From the NCBI GenBank assembly GCA_038503075.1, contig JBCAML010000021.1:124001-188000 (forward strand): 64,000 bases of DNA. Reading direction: 5' to 3'. Under the pieces are notes generated by a model. The model was given only the letters and a program-made list of their open reading frames with translations, was not told where the DNA came from and did no database searches. The translations under genes were made by a program, and so were the position numbers. Of the stretch, positions 13,158 through 24,706 are shown in pieces (position 1 is the stretch's first letter; each line of letters opens with the position of its first letter). The DNA is from Gyromitra esculenta. Taxonomy: Eukaryota; Ascomycota; Pezizomycetes; Pezizales; Discinaceae.

Positions 13158-14311
13158 TTACTTGTTTTGCTTCAGCCCATCTATGACTTGCTGTAAGATA
13201 TCATTGTCCACTCTGCAGCCCTTTCCATCATCGCCCTCTCCAGAATCTGGGTAGCAAAATCCATTCCACAACTCGAGCACAATCTGCAACATATCTCGAT
13301 GTTCTTGTCGCTGTGCACTGAGAGCTTTAAGTAGAGCATAGGCTTCTGTGCAAGGTGTTGTGGCCTTAGGCTTGGATGCGCGAGCTGCAGAGCTACACGC
13401 TTGAGGAAGATTTATATTTGCTAAAGTTAACTGAGCAGTGGTTTCGTCAATAAGCGGGCTAGGATCTGAGGATGCTTGCTGATCTATAGGGCCTATAGAA
13501 CTGGATCGCGATGGTAATGTATCGAACTGAAGGAAAAGTAATAGTTAACAGTGGGGAAGTACAGAGAACCTAAGGAAGTAATTCGAAATTTATTACCAGC
13601 TCAATGAACTGTGTTATGTCGAAAGTGTTTTCAAAGTCTGGGATAGCTTCTAATAGATCCATGTCAAGGATAGGATCGTGAAGTGCTGGCTGGGACAGAT
13701 TATGGCTGATAGGATCCTGCGCCGTGGTATCGATATTTATTCCTGGCGGCTCGACAGAAGTTCTTTGGTTATCTTCCCCAAGCCGAGCTGACTCGGACGG
13801 TGGTTGCGAGAATTGAAAACTTTCTAGAAAAGCAACCATATCCTCAGTACCAGTACCATCCAGCCCTCCTACCGGAATTGCATCGCAGCCATTATCACCG
13901 CTAATGTTGTAGCTATTGTCATTGATGACTCCTGTGCCTTTTAGCTCTTGCAGCCTTTTGTCTACTTGTACTTTCTCCAGCCCTAGCTCCATCAGAATCG
14001 TTCTTAATAAGTTGTTCTCTTCGATGACTCTCTTTGCCGCCCTTTGAAGCTCAACGTTGGCTTGCACCCCAAGCTCTTGGCATTTTTTCCAACGGCCCTC
14101 TAGCTCTTCGAGATATTCTCGTCTGCGTGCTCGGGAACGGCGTTGATTGTCACGAATACGAGAGAGACGAGAGTCCTACATGTGTGTTAATACGTGATGA
14201 TGGATGTCGGCGTCTAGAATTCCTGTCTTGGAAGGAAGTATAGTGGACAATAAAGCTAGGATGTGTACGTACCTCTTTAGGAGTGACATTTCCCGTTTTT
14301 CTTGAAGCCAT
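13158..14311 (-). CDS. bZIP transcription factor, 328 aa, three exons
   Basis: Exons are 14311-14273, 14175-13597 and 13526-13158; both introns are GT-AG and phase 0. Residues ~16-33 form the DNA-binding basic region: Asn23 and Arg31 are in the canonical N-x7-R spacing (NQRRSRARR). It is followed by a coiled-coil segment with EYLEELEGRWKKCQELG and then ELQRAAKRVIEENNLLR, a layout I know from a recurrent family of fungal bZIP regulators. The rest is acidic and Ser/Gln-rich, with a conserved-looking C-terminal block (ALLKALSAQRQEHRDML). It should act in the nucleus. The gene is divergent from the arsenite methyltransferase at 14897, sharing a 585-bp promoter, so that gene is its most likely target. 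The target and inducer are inference. Confidence 0.88.
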
Positions 14312-14896
14312 GACAAACTATGGAGCATTTATGTATTATGGAACTTTGATGTTTAAACAGTGATTCCGTCACGAGGGAGTTGAGGATATATGGTAAGAGC
14401 ACTAGCCAATCAGGAAAGCCGAGTGACAACATTGAGGGGTTAAGAGTATCGCCAAAGCCCTATGCCCTAATTCTGATACTTGTCACTTTCTTTACTTTAA
14501 ATTTCAAGGGTAGCCTGTGCTGCCCAAAACGGAGTGATATTCTGTGATATTCTGTAGTTGTCTCGAGTGGTGGCTGCTGAGACATTTAGGTGACATTCGA
14601 GGAATGACATTCGAGCAGTGACATTCTAGCAGTGACATTCGTCGTCGGAATATCCGAACTACCGAGTGTCTGGCCATGAGTGTCTATGCTACTTTATTAT
14701 TTCATCTGCTCATTCAGAATATACGGATGTTTATTCTCAATATATAAGGGCTTCGGTTCCCGAGTCGATTTGTATTCTCTTGTCTTGGGGTTCTCCCAGT
14801 TGGGCTTAGCTTTTGCGAGGTTACTCCACTTACCAAGGTCAGCTGACCAGAGATTTCTAGAGTACGCTATTATCTATTATCTACAGTGCACCAGCT
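14312..14896. promoter_or_regulatory. Shared divergent promoter of the bZIP and arsenite methyltransferase genes
   Basis: This 585-bp region separates the two start codons. It contains six copies of the octamer TGA(C/T)ATTC, all in the same orientation. Two (TGATATTC) lie at 14535 and 14545, spaced 10 bp. Four (TGACATTC) lie at 14591, 14605, 14619 and 14633, spaced exactly 14 bp. Regular spacing close to one helical turn, in front of a bZIP gene and its neighbour, suggests a binding array, possibly for the bZIP itself; that is inference. A short TATA-like stretch (ATATATAAGG) lies near 14740. Confidence 0.6.
14535..14640 (+). repeat. TGAYATTC box array (2 x 10 bp and 4 x 14 bp)
   Basis: Two tandem arrays share the core TGAYATTC. 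The first has units TGATATTCTG at 14535-14554. The second has four 14-bp units starting at 14591, with spacer variants GAGGAA, GAGCAG and TAGCAG. The repeat was read directly from the sequence; its regulatory role is inferred from position. Confidence 0.8.
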
Positions 14897-16205
14897 ATGT
14901 CTAGATCTCCAACCTCCACCAAAGTATCTGAGGAAAGGGCATACTCCCTTGTCAAAGCACATTACGGAAACCATGCGAAATTGAATAACGAATTATCAAA
15001 CGAGAAATTTAACGTTTATAACGAGCGTGTCGCAAGCGCTTTCGGATATTCTGCTGAAGACCTTGCTGCAATACCCGGAAATGCGAACTTAGGCGTCAGT
15101 TGTGGGAATCCAATTGCTACAGCAAGTCTGAAGCCGGTAAGGCCTGAGTCTATTCATTTATTCTCCTATCGGACAAGTGATTCGTCTCGAGCTAGGTATC
15201 AACTGTATTCATGATAAATTATCACTAGGGTGAGACGATGATTGATCTGGGTTCTGGAGGAGGCCTTGACGTTTTCATTGCCTCTAGAAAGGTCGGACCT
15301 ACTGGCAAGGCAATCGGTATAGATATGACACAGGTGTTTGGCTTCTCTCATATCCCCTATTTGCTTGACTGTTCACGGCGTGGTAAAGATTTGAACTAAT
15401 CTTATCGTGGCCTTAGGAAATGTTAGACCTTGCTACTAAAAATGCCGTGAAGGGTGGATATATGAATGTTGAATTTGTAATATCTTCTCTCACCTTGAAT
15501 CTAAAGTTGTATTCGGCTGATAGGTGGGCTGGAAGATAAAATCGTATATCCATTCTACTCCGTATCTTGCAGATGGAATTGCAGATGCTGTAACCTCTAA
15601 CTGTGTCATTAATCTGCTACCAATATCGCAGAAACGCGAGGTTTTTGCTGAGATTTATCGACTTCTCAAGCCTGGTGGAAGAGTTGCAATCTCAGATATT
15701 TTGGGCAAGAAGAAGTTTCCTGATGAACTTAGGGCGAATATCGCGCTTTATATTGGATGTATAGGTAGTGCGAGCGAAGTCTGGGAATATGAAACTTGGC
15801 TGAAAGACGCAGGATTTGAAGGTATTACCCTTACTGCGGTTTTGACTTTCCCCTTATGTGGTTTCTAAAACAATAAAGTCTAATTTGGTAATTGGTGGAT
15901 AATATAGATATTACCATTCAGGATACCTTTAAGAATCTAAACATATACAAGGAAGGCATTTTAAACGTAGAGGTATTGGATGGTAGTAATAGCTGTTGTA
16001 AATCATCGCCGAAACCCGCCGAAATACGCCGCGAAGCGGCTCCTAGTAACGCGCAGGGGAAATCTCTGGAGTTGGGTGAGATCGGGACCTACGATCTCAA
16101 CGAATGGGCTGGTATGAAGCCATTTTTCTGTATTAAACGACTATGGCTGATCATAGTGAGTCAGGTGCTTTTCGAATTTACGCCGTGAAGCCCATAAAGG
16201 TTTAA
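14897..16205 (+). CDS. arsM: Arsenite S-adenosylmethionine methyltransferase (ArsM/AS3MT family), 315 aa, six exons
   Basis: The enzyme methylates As(III) using S-adenosylmethionine and yields mono- to trimethyl arsenicals, a detoxification route in the cytosol. Exons are 14897-15136, 15229-15333, 15417-15476, 15524-15821, 15908-16111 and 16165-16205; all junctions are GT-AG and keep frame. The SAM-binding motif DLGSGGGLD is at residues 86-94, then GIDMT at 110-114. The three cysteines known to bind arsenic in this family are present: Cys69 (VSCGNP), Cys162 (SNCVINL) and Cys214 (IGCIGSA). The C-terminal pattern DLNEWAG...IYAVKP is also conserved. A CC pair follows in the C-terminal part, within NSCCKSS. 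Length is normal for a fungal member. The divergent bZIP gene is a likely regulator. No arsenite efflux pump, arsenate reductase or ArsH is visible in this window. Confidence 0.93.
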
Positions 16206-17110
16206 GTTTGGGTGTTCTATCGTACATCATCCGAGGCGCCTGGAATTAGTATGGAGTGGTATTTTTGTTGCCCCTAGGGGTAATGTCAAATAATGGGATC
16301 TTGAAATTCAATAACTGCTCTTAAAAAGCCTTCTGGTCCTGCCGAAGTGTAATTATATAAACCAACGATTAACTAATTAACATAAACTGGCTATATATAG
16401 CTGTGAATTTAAGAATATGGGAATAATCTTATTAAATATCGCAAAGGCATGCTGTCGACCGGCGGTTATATTTCTGACTCTTACATCGAAAATACTTTGG
16501 TTAATTATGGTAAATTAAACCTTGCATATGTTACATAGTTTCGACACCTCAAACATCGAGGAATACATCCTATACCCGGTCGTAACTGAAAACTGTTAGA
16601 ATGAGGTACAGACGTTTCTGCTCTATTTAAACTCTTGTAGATACACCGGACTTTATACTACCGCTGCCCCGCTGAAAGTGCCAGTTTAGGCATTAGTCGT
16701 TGATGCAACCCTGCAATAACTTCAGGCAATATGTTCCCCAGGATCTTCAACATCCCGAATGATGCAACGAATCGCTCGGAATTGCTATCACACCGAGAAA
16801 CAGTGTTAGAATTCCCGGGTTTTTTCACTTTTCACTCAATATTTAGCGAGTTCCCCGCATCTACTCTCCGTTGTGCATCGGAATAGCCACCTCTTCCTCC
16901 GTAAATCTACAATAGCCGTTGACAATTGGGTTTCTGGCGCCTGATAGATGCATAGAGACAAAGAACCAGGAGTGGCTGAAATGAACCTTGTAAATAGCGG
17001 TGAGAGATCTACATGTATTTAAGTCTTCCCACAAGCTTTCTTAAAACTGCTTTAGAATCTTGTTTTAAGGGGGGAAACGACAGACGTGACGATAGCCCAA
17101 AGTTTTAACG
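16206..17110. other. Intergenic spacer, AT-rich
   Basis: The 905 bases between the arsenite methyltransferase and GH95 genes hold no frame of interest. They should contain the ArsM 3' end and the GH95 promoter. No repeat was recognised. Confidence 0.5.
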
Positions 17111-20047
17111 ATGCTTTCCCGTTATTTCTTCGTCCTTGGTTCATCAATTGGCGTTGTTTCTGCGCGGGAGCTATGGTTTAATAGTCCTGCATGGGATTGG
17201 GCGTCTCAGTCATTGCCAATTGGGAACGGGAAACATGCCGGTGAGTGTTGCCTTTTCGCATATGATTCATTTGGGGACTTTGAGCTCTTTTGCTAAAACC
17301 TCTTGGATTTGCGTAGCCTCTTTCTTTGGTGGGATTGAAAATGATACATGGACCTTGAATGTGGACAGTTTATGGACCGGCGGTCCTTTCCAGCTTGAGG
17401 TACATCTGTACTAAGTCTCTGTGTTATGTGGATTGAACTGATCCTTGTGCTGTGTAATAGGGGTATCGTGGTGGAAACCCAACAGAATCAAGAGTCCCGG
17501 CCCTACGACAGATTCAGGACTTCATCTTTAAAAATGGCACTGGAAGTGGGTGTTGCCTTATTTTCCATTTTGACACTTTAGCAAGTATTAATACAAGGTG
17601 TAGATATCTCGGCCATCCTTGGGAGCGATGCCGGCTATGGCTCGTATTCTGTCTTGGGTAATCTTACAGTTGACCTGGGTCTCGAGGCTTCATCCGCTAG
17701 TAATTACAAGCTGTCGCTTGATATTGACAGTGGGGTTGGAGGAAGCGAGTTTACGACGGACAAGTACGGGAAAATTACAAGGTAGTTTTCCCCCCTCACT
17801 CGCTCATTGAAGAGTAGTTGACCGGGCCTAACCTTTGTTTTTGTCTACAGAGAGTACTTTTGTTCCTTCCCAGCACAGGCTTGTATCTATCACTTGGCCG
17901 CCGCCAAGTCTCTCCCATCGGTCGATATTGCCCTTAGCGTCACTGGACGAGAACCAGCACCAAATGTAACCAGTAAATCCAACACAATAACTTTTCGGGG
18001 TCTTGCAGAAGCGCCCAATGGCATGCTTTACGATGCTAGAGCGGCACTCGTCTTTCCTGGCACAGCCCAGAAGGATAAAGACTACACTACTAAATCCGGT
18101 GGACTTTCTATTCCGGAAAGCGCTAAAGTGAAGGAGCTGTGGATAGTTTTGTCCGCCGACACCAACTACGACGAAACAAAAGGAAATCCAGAAGCTGGGT
18201 ATACATTTAAAGGCCCAGATCCAGGCCCGAAGGTTGCTTCCACCGTAGCTGCTGCAGTTTCAAAATCTTATAACGCACTTCTGGCGGAGCATATTAAAGA
18301 TCACCAAGCTCTGTATCGAGCTTTCTCGCTCACTCTACCAGACCCATTAAGATCTTCTTCGAAGCCTACTGATGAGATCATGTCAAGCTATGATATCAAT
18401 AAAGGAGATCCCTTTCTCGAATCTCTTCTTTTTGATTTTGGGAGATATCTCTTGATTGGTTCTAGTCGCCCTAATTCCCTTCCACCAAATCTACAAGGGA
18501 AATGGGCGAATGGATTTGGAAATCCTTGGTCTGGTGACTATCACACTAATATTAATCTCCAAATGAACGTGTGGGGGAGTGAAGCAACGGGCTTGGGCGG
18601 TACGCTCTACGGGCTATGGCGATACATGGCTGAGACTTGGGCGCCGAGGGGCAGTGAAACCGCAAAATTGCTCTATGGTGCCGATGCGGGATGGGTACTT
18701 CACAACGAAATCAACACATTTGGACATACTGGGTAAATCTTCATCTGGCTAATTAAGCTAATGAGTACGTGGCAGCGGCAAGCTAACACACAAGTGATTC
18801 GATAGTTTGAAAGGGAATGGTGATCAAAGCACAGCGCTTTGGTTTGCGTATTCAGCGTCTAATGCTTGGATGAGTACGTAGTTTATCTTCCTTTGGTAGC
18901 ACTCTTAAATGCAGCAGAAGTTGATGGTTGTCACTCTCAATAGTGCAACACGTATGGGATCACTACGACTTCACCAATGACAAAAATTGGTACAAAACAG
19001 TTGGCTATCCTCTCATAAAAGGCGTAGCCCAATTTCACCTCTCAACTCTATTGGACGACAAATATTTTAAGGATGGAACGCTTGTAGTCAATCCCTGCAA
19101 TTCTCCTGAACAGCCACCGTCGACTTTCGGCTGTGCTATTAACCAGCAGCAGATTTCCGAGGTTTTCATGAATGTGCTAAAAGGCTGGGATGTGTCCGGT
19201 GACAAGGATCTGGTGTTCAAAAAGAATATCGAAAATTCTCTCGGAAAAATTTATAGTGGGATCAGAGTAGGAAGATATGGCCAAATTCAAGGTATCTTTA
19301 CGAATAATATCGGTTGGATATCGGAGCCACGGAAGCTAACAATTTTCAGAATGGAAACTCGACATTGATAACCCTGAGGATCAACACCGACATCTTTCCC
19401 ATCTTTACGGGTGGTATCCGTATGTTTCCAATTATTTAGCTGTCATGTGACATGACTAGCTGTAACAAACTAGCTAATTGCTTTATAGCGGTTACTCCAT
19501 CTCTTCGGTCCACCGATCAAACTCTACTATCGCATCCGCTGTTGAGACCACCTTAATTCATAGGGGGCTCGGCCACGGGGCTGATGCTAATGCCGGCTGG
19601 GAGAAGGTCTGGCGTGGTGCCTGTTGGGCCGGGCTCAACAATTCGACTATGGCCTACTACGAACTTCGCTTCGCCATCCAACAAAACTTTGCTAATAATC
19701 TATACTCTGTATACAGCAAAGACCCTTCAACTCTTGGTACCTGGGTATTCCAGATTGATGCCAATTTCGGAACTGTGGGACAAATTCTACATATGTTCGT
19801 TCATGACTTGGATGTGGGATATGAGGATCAAGGGAAGACCAAGACTGTCGTGCTTGCGCCGGCAGTTCCAGAGGCTTGGTGGGGATCGAAAATAACTGGG
19901 CATAAACTGAGAGGCGGTGGAGAGATTAGCTTCTCAGTTTCTGCACAAGGGAAGGTTGAAAATGCGGTTCTTAAGGGAAGGAGTTCAAGTGCCCCAAAGC
20001 TGAAATTTGTAGACGCAAGCGGCAAGGAGTTATCTGTAAAGAGTTAA
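17111..20047 (+). CDS. Secreted glycoside hydrolase family 95 (alpha-L-fucosidase-like), 802 aa, nine exons
   Basis: GH95 enzymes are inverting glycosidases acting mainly on alpha-1,2-L-fucosides, and some act on L-galactosides, of plant or other glycans. Exons are 17111-17240, 17317-17399, 17461-17545, 17598-17781, 17851-18732, 18806-18873, 18944-19291, 19350-19419 and 19489-20047; every junction is GT-AG and in frame. A signal peptide is visible (hydrophobic residues 5-17, likely cleavage after VVSA). The N-terminal motif LPIGNGKHA, then FGGIEND and LNVDSLWTGGP, is diagnostic. The residues corresponding to the Bifidobacterium AfcA catalytic set are present: Asn394 and Asn396 in NINLQMN, Glu533 in CNSPEQ, and Asp707 in QIDANFG. 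Length matches fungal GH95 (about 800 residues). It converges with the hydrolase gene ending at 20603. The predicted role is extracellular plant cell-wall breakdown. Confidence 0.93.
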
Positions 20048-20602
20048 GACAGGATATGTAGAATATGGATATCTAAGCACATAGAGGAATAGTAAAGTAA
20101 AATTCGGTTAGTAAGAACTTGAAAATACGGCCATCAAATATTAATAACAACACTGGTATTCGAGCACTGTGCCTGCAACCTAGTGAGGGATCGGACATGC
20201 TCGGACATAACTTTTGAGTGCTGTATTTTGAGATAGAGTTTTAGTTCTTTTCAGCTTACTCTAAGTATCTTCCGGAAAGCTAAATTACTAAATTAGATGG
20301 CAACAAGCTTCTGGAGCCGCTGGATAATTCAATAATGTAAATATGTAAATTTATAAATAGGAATAGGATTGAACTCCCTTGGCGGGGAGAAAACTCCTCG
20401 ATATAACTCTCATATATAATTTAAGTATGTGTCCCGACTAATAGAGATTCTAAACACCTTCGATAGCGTTTTCTTTAGCCACAATCGGTATGTCTAGAAC
20501 TCTCTTTTCGTCCATATATAATAACCCTTTACAATCTAATCTGGATTACATACGCGATACCTGAAATAGCCTTGGGCAGCTCCAAGATGTATATTATTTC
20601 CT
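20048..20602. terminator. Convergent 3' intergenic region
   Basis: This 555-bp AT-rich spacer lies between the converging GH95 and SesB-like genes and should contain both polyadenylation regions. I see no gene or repeat in it. Confidence 0.4.
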
Positions 20603-22075
20603 TTAGCTTCTTATACTATCCTTATTGCTAGGCTCTGTCGTAGGAACCTTAGGAAACTCGGGCGCAGCAGTAAACCTAAAATGTGTATTGAAATCGGAGA
20701 GGGTTCTAATAAGCTCTAAACCATTCTGCTCGTAGTATTTTTCCCAATTGGCTTCAACCTGCGCTACTGCATCGCGCGACATGAGAGACAGGGTTGTGGA
20801 CGCTCTTCTGAACCCTTCGTTCTCAAGGGAGTCGAACCTGACCATCCCCATGTGGTTTCCGTTGATAGGAATTTCTTCAGCGTTTGCAGCGCCGGGTATG
20901 ACGGCGGAGTATTTCGGTACGATCTGCAGTAAATTCAACTTTAGAAAGTTAAGGGAAGGAAAGAAAAGGTAAGACCAACTAGCTTTGAGCCAAATGGGGT
21001 GATAGTATCGTTTGTTTCATAAAAGAACTTTGTGTTGAATTGGGAACTGATAGCATTATACTGGGATGTCTGTTGTAAGAGCATTTCAGAGTGCATTTCC
21101 AGATGTTTTGGTAGGTTTTTATTGGTGATGACGAAAACTGATGCGACGTTGACGAGAAATTTCCCTAGTGAGACGCCGTTTCCGCCCTGGTGGGGTGTTC
21201 CGAAAAAGAGTATACCGTATGTCGAAAGATGGACTCGTTTGTGTTCTTTGAGGTGGTTTTCACTAGCTGCGTTCGCATGTATTAATGCCTGGGCGTGTTA
21301 GTTGCTGCAACTATTATTCGGAAGGTAGAGGGCGCAAGTACATACGATTTTACATATGATCCCCCCCAAGCTATGGGCGACGAAGATTATAGGACGTCTT
21401 TCAGTCTGCAATTCATATGTTAGTTACATAGCATATCCTGCGAAAGATACGGCGACTGTCGGCGTTCTTCTAGCTATGACATGTCTTTTCAGTAGTTGTG
21501 AGCTCACCTTTGTATCCCTTCTATGTAAGCTTAGATCGGCAACCAACGCGACTCCATGGTCGTGTAGATGTTGTTGGGATACGAAACCATGGGTCCTGGC
21601 ATCATAGCCATAGCTAAATATACGGGCGTGGGGGACCTTTTCCGGTAATAGATCTTGGAGCCAGTTGACATTATTTTCCGCTGTCCAGGTCTTTTCGCGG
21701 TGACCGTTGAGTCCATGGACTGCAACTATGCTAGAAGTGCTTGTTTAGTCTCTAAGCTATTAGTATGGGAGAATACTAACGAGTGGTCTGATATACTCGC
21801 GGACGAATTTGGGATTTATATTTCCCCCTGCTGTATCTCGAGCATATTAGAAGACTCGCTGTAGTCTGAGATTAATAAGCTTTTAAGGATAAGTACTCTA
21901 GGACTGGGTCAACACCAGGTGATAGCTCTTTGAGGCCAAATGCCTGACGATCTACTCCGGAAATTTGCTGAGGCCAGGTCAATATTATCGTGCAAACTGG
22001 TGGGAGTAGGGTAAGATGGCATACCTCGTCACTTAGGGATGTCTTCCTCCGAAAGAGTCTCTTGAAAACTGGCAT
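20603..22075 (-). CDS. Stand-alone SesB/DUF676-type alpha/beta hydrolase, 344 aa, six exons
   Basis: This is a putative serine hydrolase (lipase/esterase fold, SERAC1-like). Exons are 22075-22025, 21967-21897, 21730-21508, 21405-21346, 21288-20980 and 20923-20603, all GT-AG and in frame. The N-terminus is short and basic (MPVFKRLFRRK), followed by FGLKEL, which commonly precedes this domain. Residues from about 81 give IVAVHGLNGHREKTW (oxyanion region). Ser127 in VAHSLGG is the predicted nucleophile. FFGTPHQGG and IPINGNHMGMVRF follow, the last holding the probable catalytic His. There is no NB-ARC or repeat domain after it, and the frame ends cleanly. The last four introns match in position those of the SesB domain in the NLR at 25759, and exon 4 is 60 nt in both, so the two are paralogous. 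In fungi, free SesB-like proteins work with NLRs in regulated cell death; that role here is inference. Confidence 0.85.
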
Positions 22076-22388
22076 TCTCGCTATTAGGAGACTTCGTTAA
22101 AATCTAAGAGATGATAAAAATAGTTAGTGGAAAGCTGAAGGAAGGAGGCGCGAGGGTGCTGGTTTTCGACAAGGTGTGGATAGGCAATGAAGGTGTGAAG
22201 GTGAAATGGCAGCTTGTTGTCTTGCATATGCTTTGCTAAGAAAGGATAGGGTCCCAGGACCCTCCGCGGGCATTAATCCTATAGAGCTGTTAGTTCTTCC
22301 GGATCGCATTGGATCGCATTCTGGCCCAAGGCTGCGCATTGCGCGCTCTACAGAACCATAGAGAGCGGTATAAAAAACACGCACAGTA

Positions 22389-22613
22389 CCATATGCACTC
22401 TCGAAATACGGCCCAGCTATGCCCCGAGCTAAACTTAATATAATACTGAATGTGGCGGAAGATAGCTATTTAGAGACTCGTCCTGTAACCAACTCCGTCA
22501 AATTTGCGAGGCTACGTGACTCATATAGAAAGCAATATTCTGAATGGCTCTTTTCAGTTCCATATTAGGTTTAGCTCGGGGCATAGCTGGGCCGTATTTC
22601 GAGAGTACATACG
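22389..22613. mobile_element. MITE-like element with ~50-bp terminal inverted repeats
   Basis: The left arm (about 22392-22440) contains ACTCTCGAAATACGGCCCAG and continues through GCTATGCCCCGAGCTAAAC. The right arm (to about 22611) is its near-perfect reverse complement. The interior is ~125 bp and has no coding potential. The exact ends and target duplication are not clear. Confidence 0.75.
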
Positions 22614-22716
22614 GCATCTTGCTGTCTCAAACGATGAATTTTGTTAGGTCAAGATTTCGGTTGGGTGTGGTTAAATTCTACGCGTGTTTGTCTCAAGACA
22701 TGCGCCCAAACTGGTA

Positions 22717-22925
22717 CCGTTGTATTTGGCGAATAGGTCCATGGGCTTAAAGCAAAGTGGTGAGAAAGAAGGCGGCGGGGAGAGCCAATCAAATAGCATT
22801 GACTTCGTTGAAATAGGAAAGTGCGGGCAGTAACCCCAACCCTGAGGTTCCAATTGGTTTGCTCCCACGCCTTCTTTCTCACTACTTTACTTTAAGCCTA
22901 TGGGCTTACTCGCTAAATACAACGG
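22717..22925. mobile_element. MITE, 209 bp, ~60-bp TIR, TA flanks
   Basis: Both ends start CCGTTGTATTT(G/A)GCGA when read inwards, and the arms stay similar for about 60 bp (through GAGAAAGAAGGCG). The element is flanked by TA at 22715-22716 and 22926-22927, the target preference of Tc1/mariner transposons. There is no internal frame, so it is non-autonomous. Confidence 0.85.
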
Positions 22926-23046
22926 TACTAAGGCTGTATGTAGATATGATTTTATTTCAGGAAACAGCGAATCAGGCTGACCGAAACTGGCGAAAGAAAA
23001 ACTAGAGCTCCAGGGAGTTAAATTAACAGATCGATACGTCAGTGTA

Positions 23047-23160
23047 CCCGTAAATGGCTGACGTTTGTGTACCAGGCTGGCTCTGCATACCATACGAAAT
23101 CGCAAAAAAATGTATGGGACACGAGCGCAGCCCGATGCACAAACGTCAGTCGTTAATGGG
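23047..23160. mobile_element. MITE, 114 bp, ~37-bp TIR, TA flanks
   Basis: The left end reads CCCGTAAATGGCTGACGTTT. The right end is the reverse complement of a diverged version starting CCCATTAACGACTGACGTTT. TA dinucleotides flank both sides (23045-23046 and 23161-23162). Too short to encode anything. Confidence 0.8.
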
Positions 23161-23873
23161 TAGATAGAGTACATCGTAGCTAGTAGTGAATTGTTACCGC
23201 GGAATCTGGTCATTGGGTCGTTTACGGTTTTGTCCGCCACCACCATCTTGTAACCGATTCCTGTACTTCTTCAAAGGCTGATTTGGAATCGCCTGGTTCG
23301 GGCCGGTTTTTTATTTTCGAAACAATAGAGTGGGTTCGATCGCTTGTGCCTGGTGCCGGTAAGCTTAAACTATTGGATGTCTTTAAAGCGGGGCCGTACC
23401 CATAGTTATCCATTGTCTGTTTCAATATTCGTGAGAAAATATGTGTTAGCACATTTAGAAATATCTGGAATGGTGGGCGCCTTCCCGTAAAAATTAGAAG
23501 CACTTCAGAGTACCGTAATATCTCGGCGATACCGAACAAGGCTGGGTCATGGGTGTTTGAAATTGGTCTAGGCTGTGATAGGTGAAATGAACGTCGTTAA
23601 GTCAGCTCCTAGTACTCTGCCTGGCCCGGTATTTGTCCTGGTATCAGAAAAGTAAGTCTTCAAGCTACACAATTCATTAGTTATTTGGCGGGTTTTTCTA
23701 CCGTGTGCTAGTGTCTTCACAACCTCATGGGTAAATTATGTGTTTTAAACAAAAACCTCAAGAAAGAGATCATTTATTTTAAAAAATCGTACTAAAATAC
23801 ATATATGAAAAGTCCTGCCGATCTAGGAGCATTTTTTGCTGATATTAAAAGCATCGTCATTCATTCAATTGTA

Positions 23874-24106
23874 CAGCGGTAGTCGTTTAATGAGGCGACA
23901 GCAACAATGTCGTACCCTTGCAGCAGGACTAACTTCACCATGCAGACAATAGAGTTTAAAGGTAAAAATAAGCAAGTGGGTAGAGCTATGTAAGAAATAT
24001 TTTTATCTTGAAGCATAGTTCAAAACACATTTGTGAACAGGGAGAAATAGCCAATATTGTTGGAGTGTGGCATTGCCGCTGTCGCCTCATTAAACGACTA
24101 CCACTG
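23874..24106. mobile_element. MITE, 233 bp, Tc1/mariner-type ends, TA target duplication
   Basis: The left terminus is CAGCGGTAGTCGTTTAATGA, continuing GGCGACAGC. The right terminus is its near-perfect reverse complement, ending CGACTACCACTG. TA flanks occur at 23872-23873 and 24107-24108. The CAG(C/T)GG-type end and TA duplication fit Tc1/mariner. It sits inside the composite element 23474-25040. Confidence 0.88.
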
Positions 24107-24222
24107 TAGTAATTGAGCCCTAACCTGGCCGCGGCTCTTTATATTTCAATATCAATCTGGCCTGGGCCAATTTCCAACACTCACAACCCAGCTTTGTTCG
24201 GTATCGCCGAGATATTACGGTA

Positions 24223-24345
24223 CTCGTATTCTCACGACGTTTTTAAGATGGGCCAGGTCCGCATACTATACAAACTGCCCCGAACCTACTTATTTTATAT
24301 GGGATGCAGAGGTAGCCCGTTTTAAAAACGTCATGAGAATACGAG
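24223..24345. mobile_element. MITE, 123 bp, TA flanks, inserted in the right arm of the composite element
   Basis: The termini are CTCGTATTCTCACGACGTTT and the reverse complement of CTCGTATTCTCATGACGTTT. TA flanks lie at 24221-24222 and 24346-24347. It begins exactly where the right arm of the composite element is interrupted, so it inserted later. Confidence 0.85.
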
Positions 24346-24440
24346 TAGTAAACTGGGCTGAGACACCCTAGACAACCGATCTGAGAACCTCGTGATGTAA
24401 AATCATGGTAGGACGTCCCTAACCCTCTTCAAAATGTCTA

Positions 24441-24706
24441 CCAGCTGAAAAAAAAAGTTTGTAAAGTGGGTAAACCTAGGTAGAAACCAAGATCACACCT
24501 CATACACGGAACTTCAACCCCACATCAGCAACACCATCATATCATCCCCCCAAACATCATCTTTATCAACCTCAATTATTATAAAGAAATATTTAATTAT
24601 TCAATTTTGTTGTGTCATAATGTGCACATTCAAGGCTGGGACGTGCCAGTGGTGTTGGTTGCTACCCAGGTCCACCCACTTTACAAACCTTTTTTTTTTT
24701 AGCTGG
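24441..24706. mobile_element. MITE, 266 bp, ~52-bp TIR, TA flanks
   Basis: The ends read CCAGCT(G/A) followed by an A-run, then GTTTGTAAAGTGGGT, in both inward orientations. TA flanks lie at 24439-24440 and 24707-24708. The interior has no coding potential. A separate small hairpin (TTTTTTTTGCAGG / CCTGCAAAAAAAA) lies just downstream at about 24829-24906. Confidence 0.85.
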
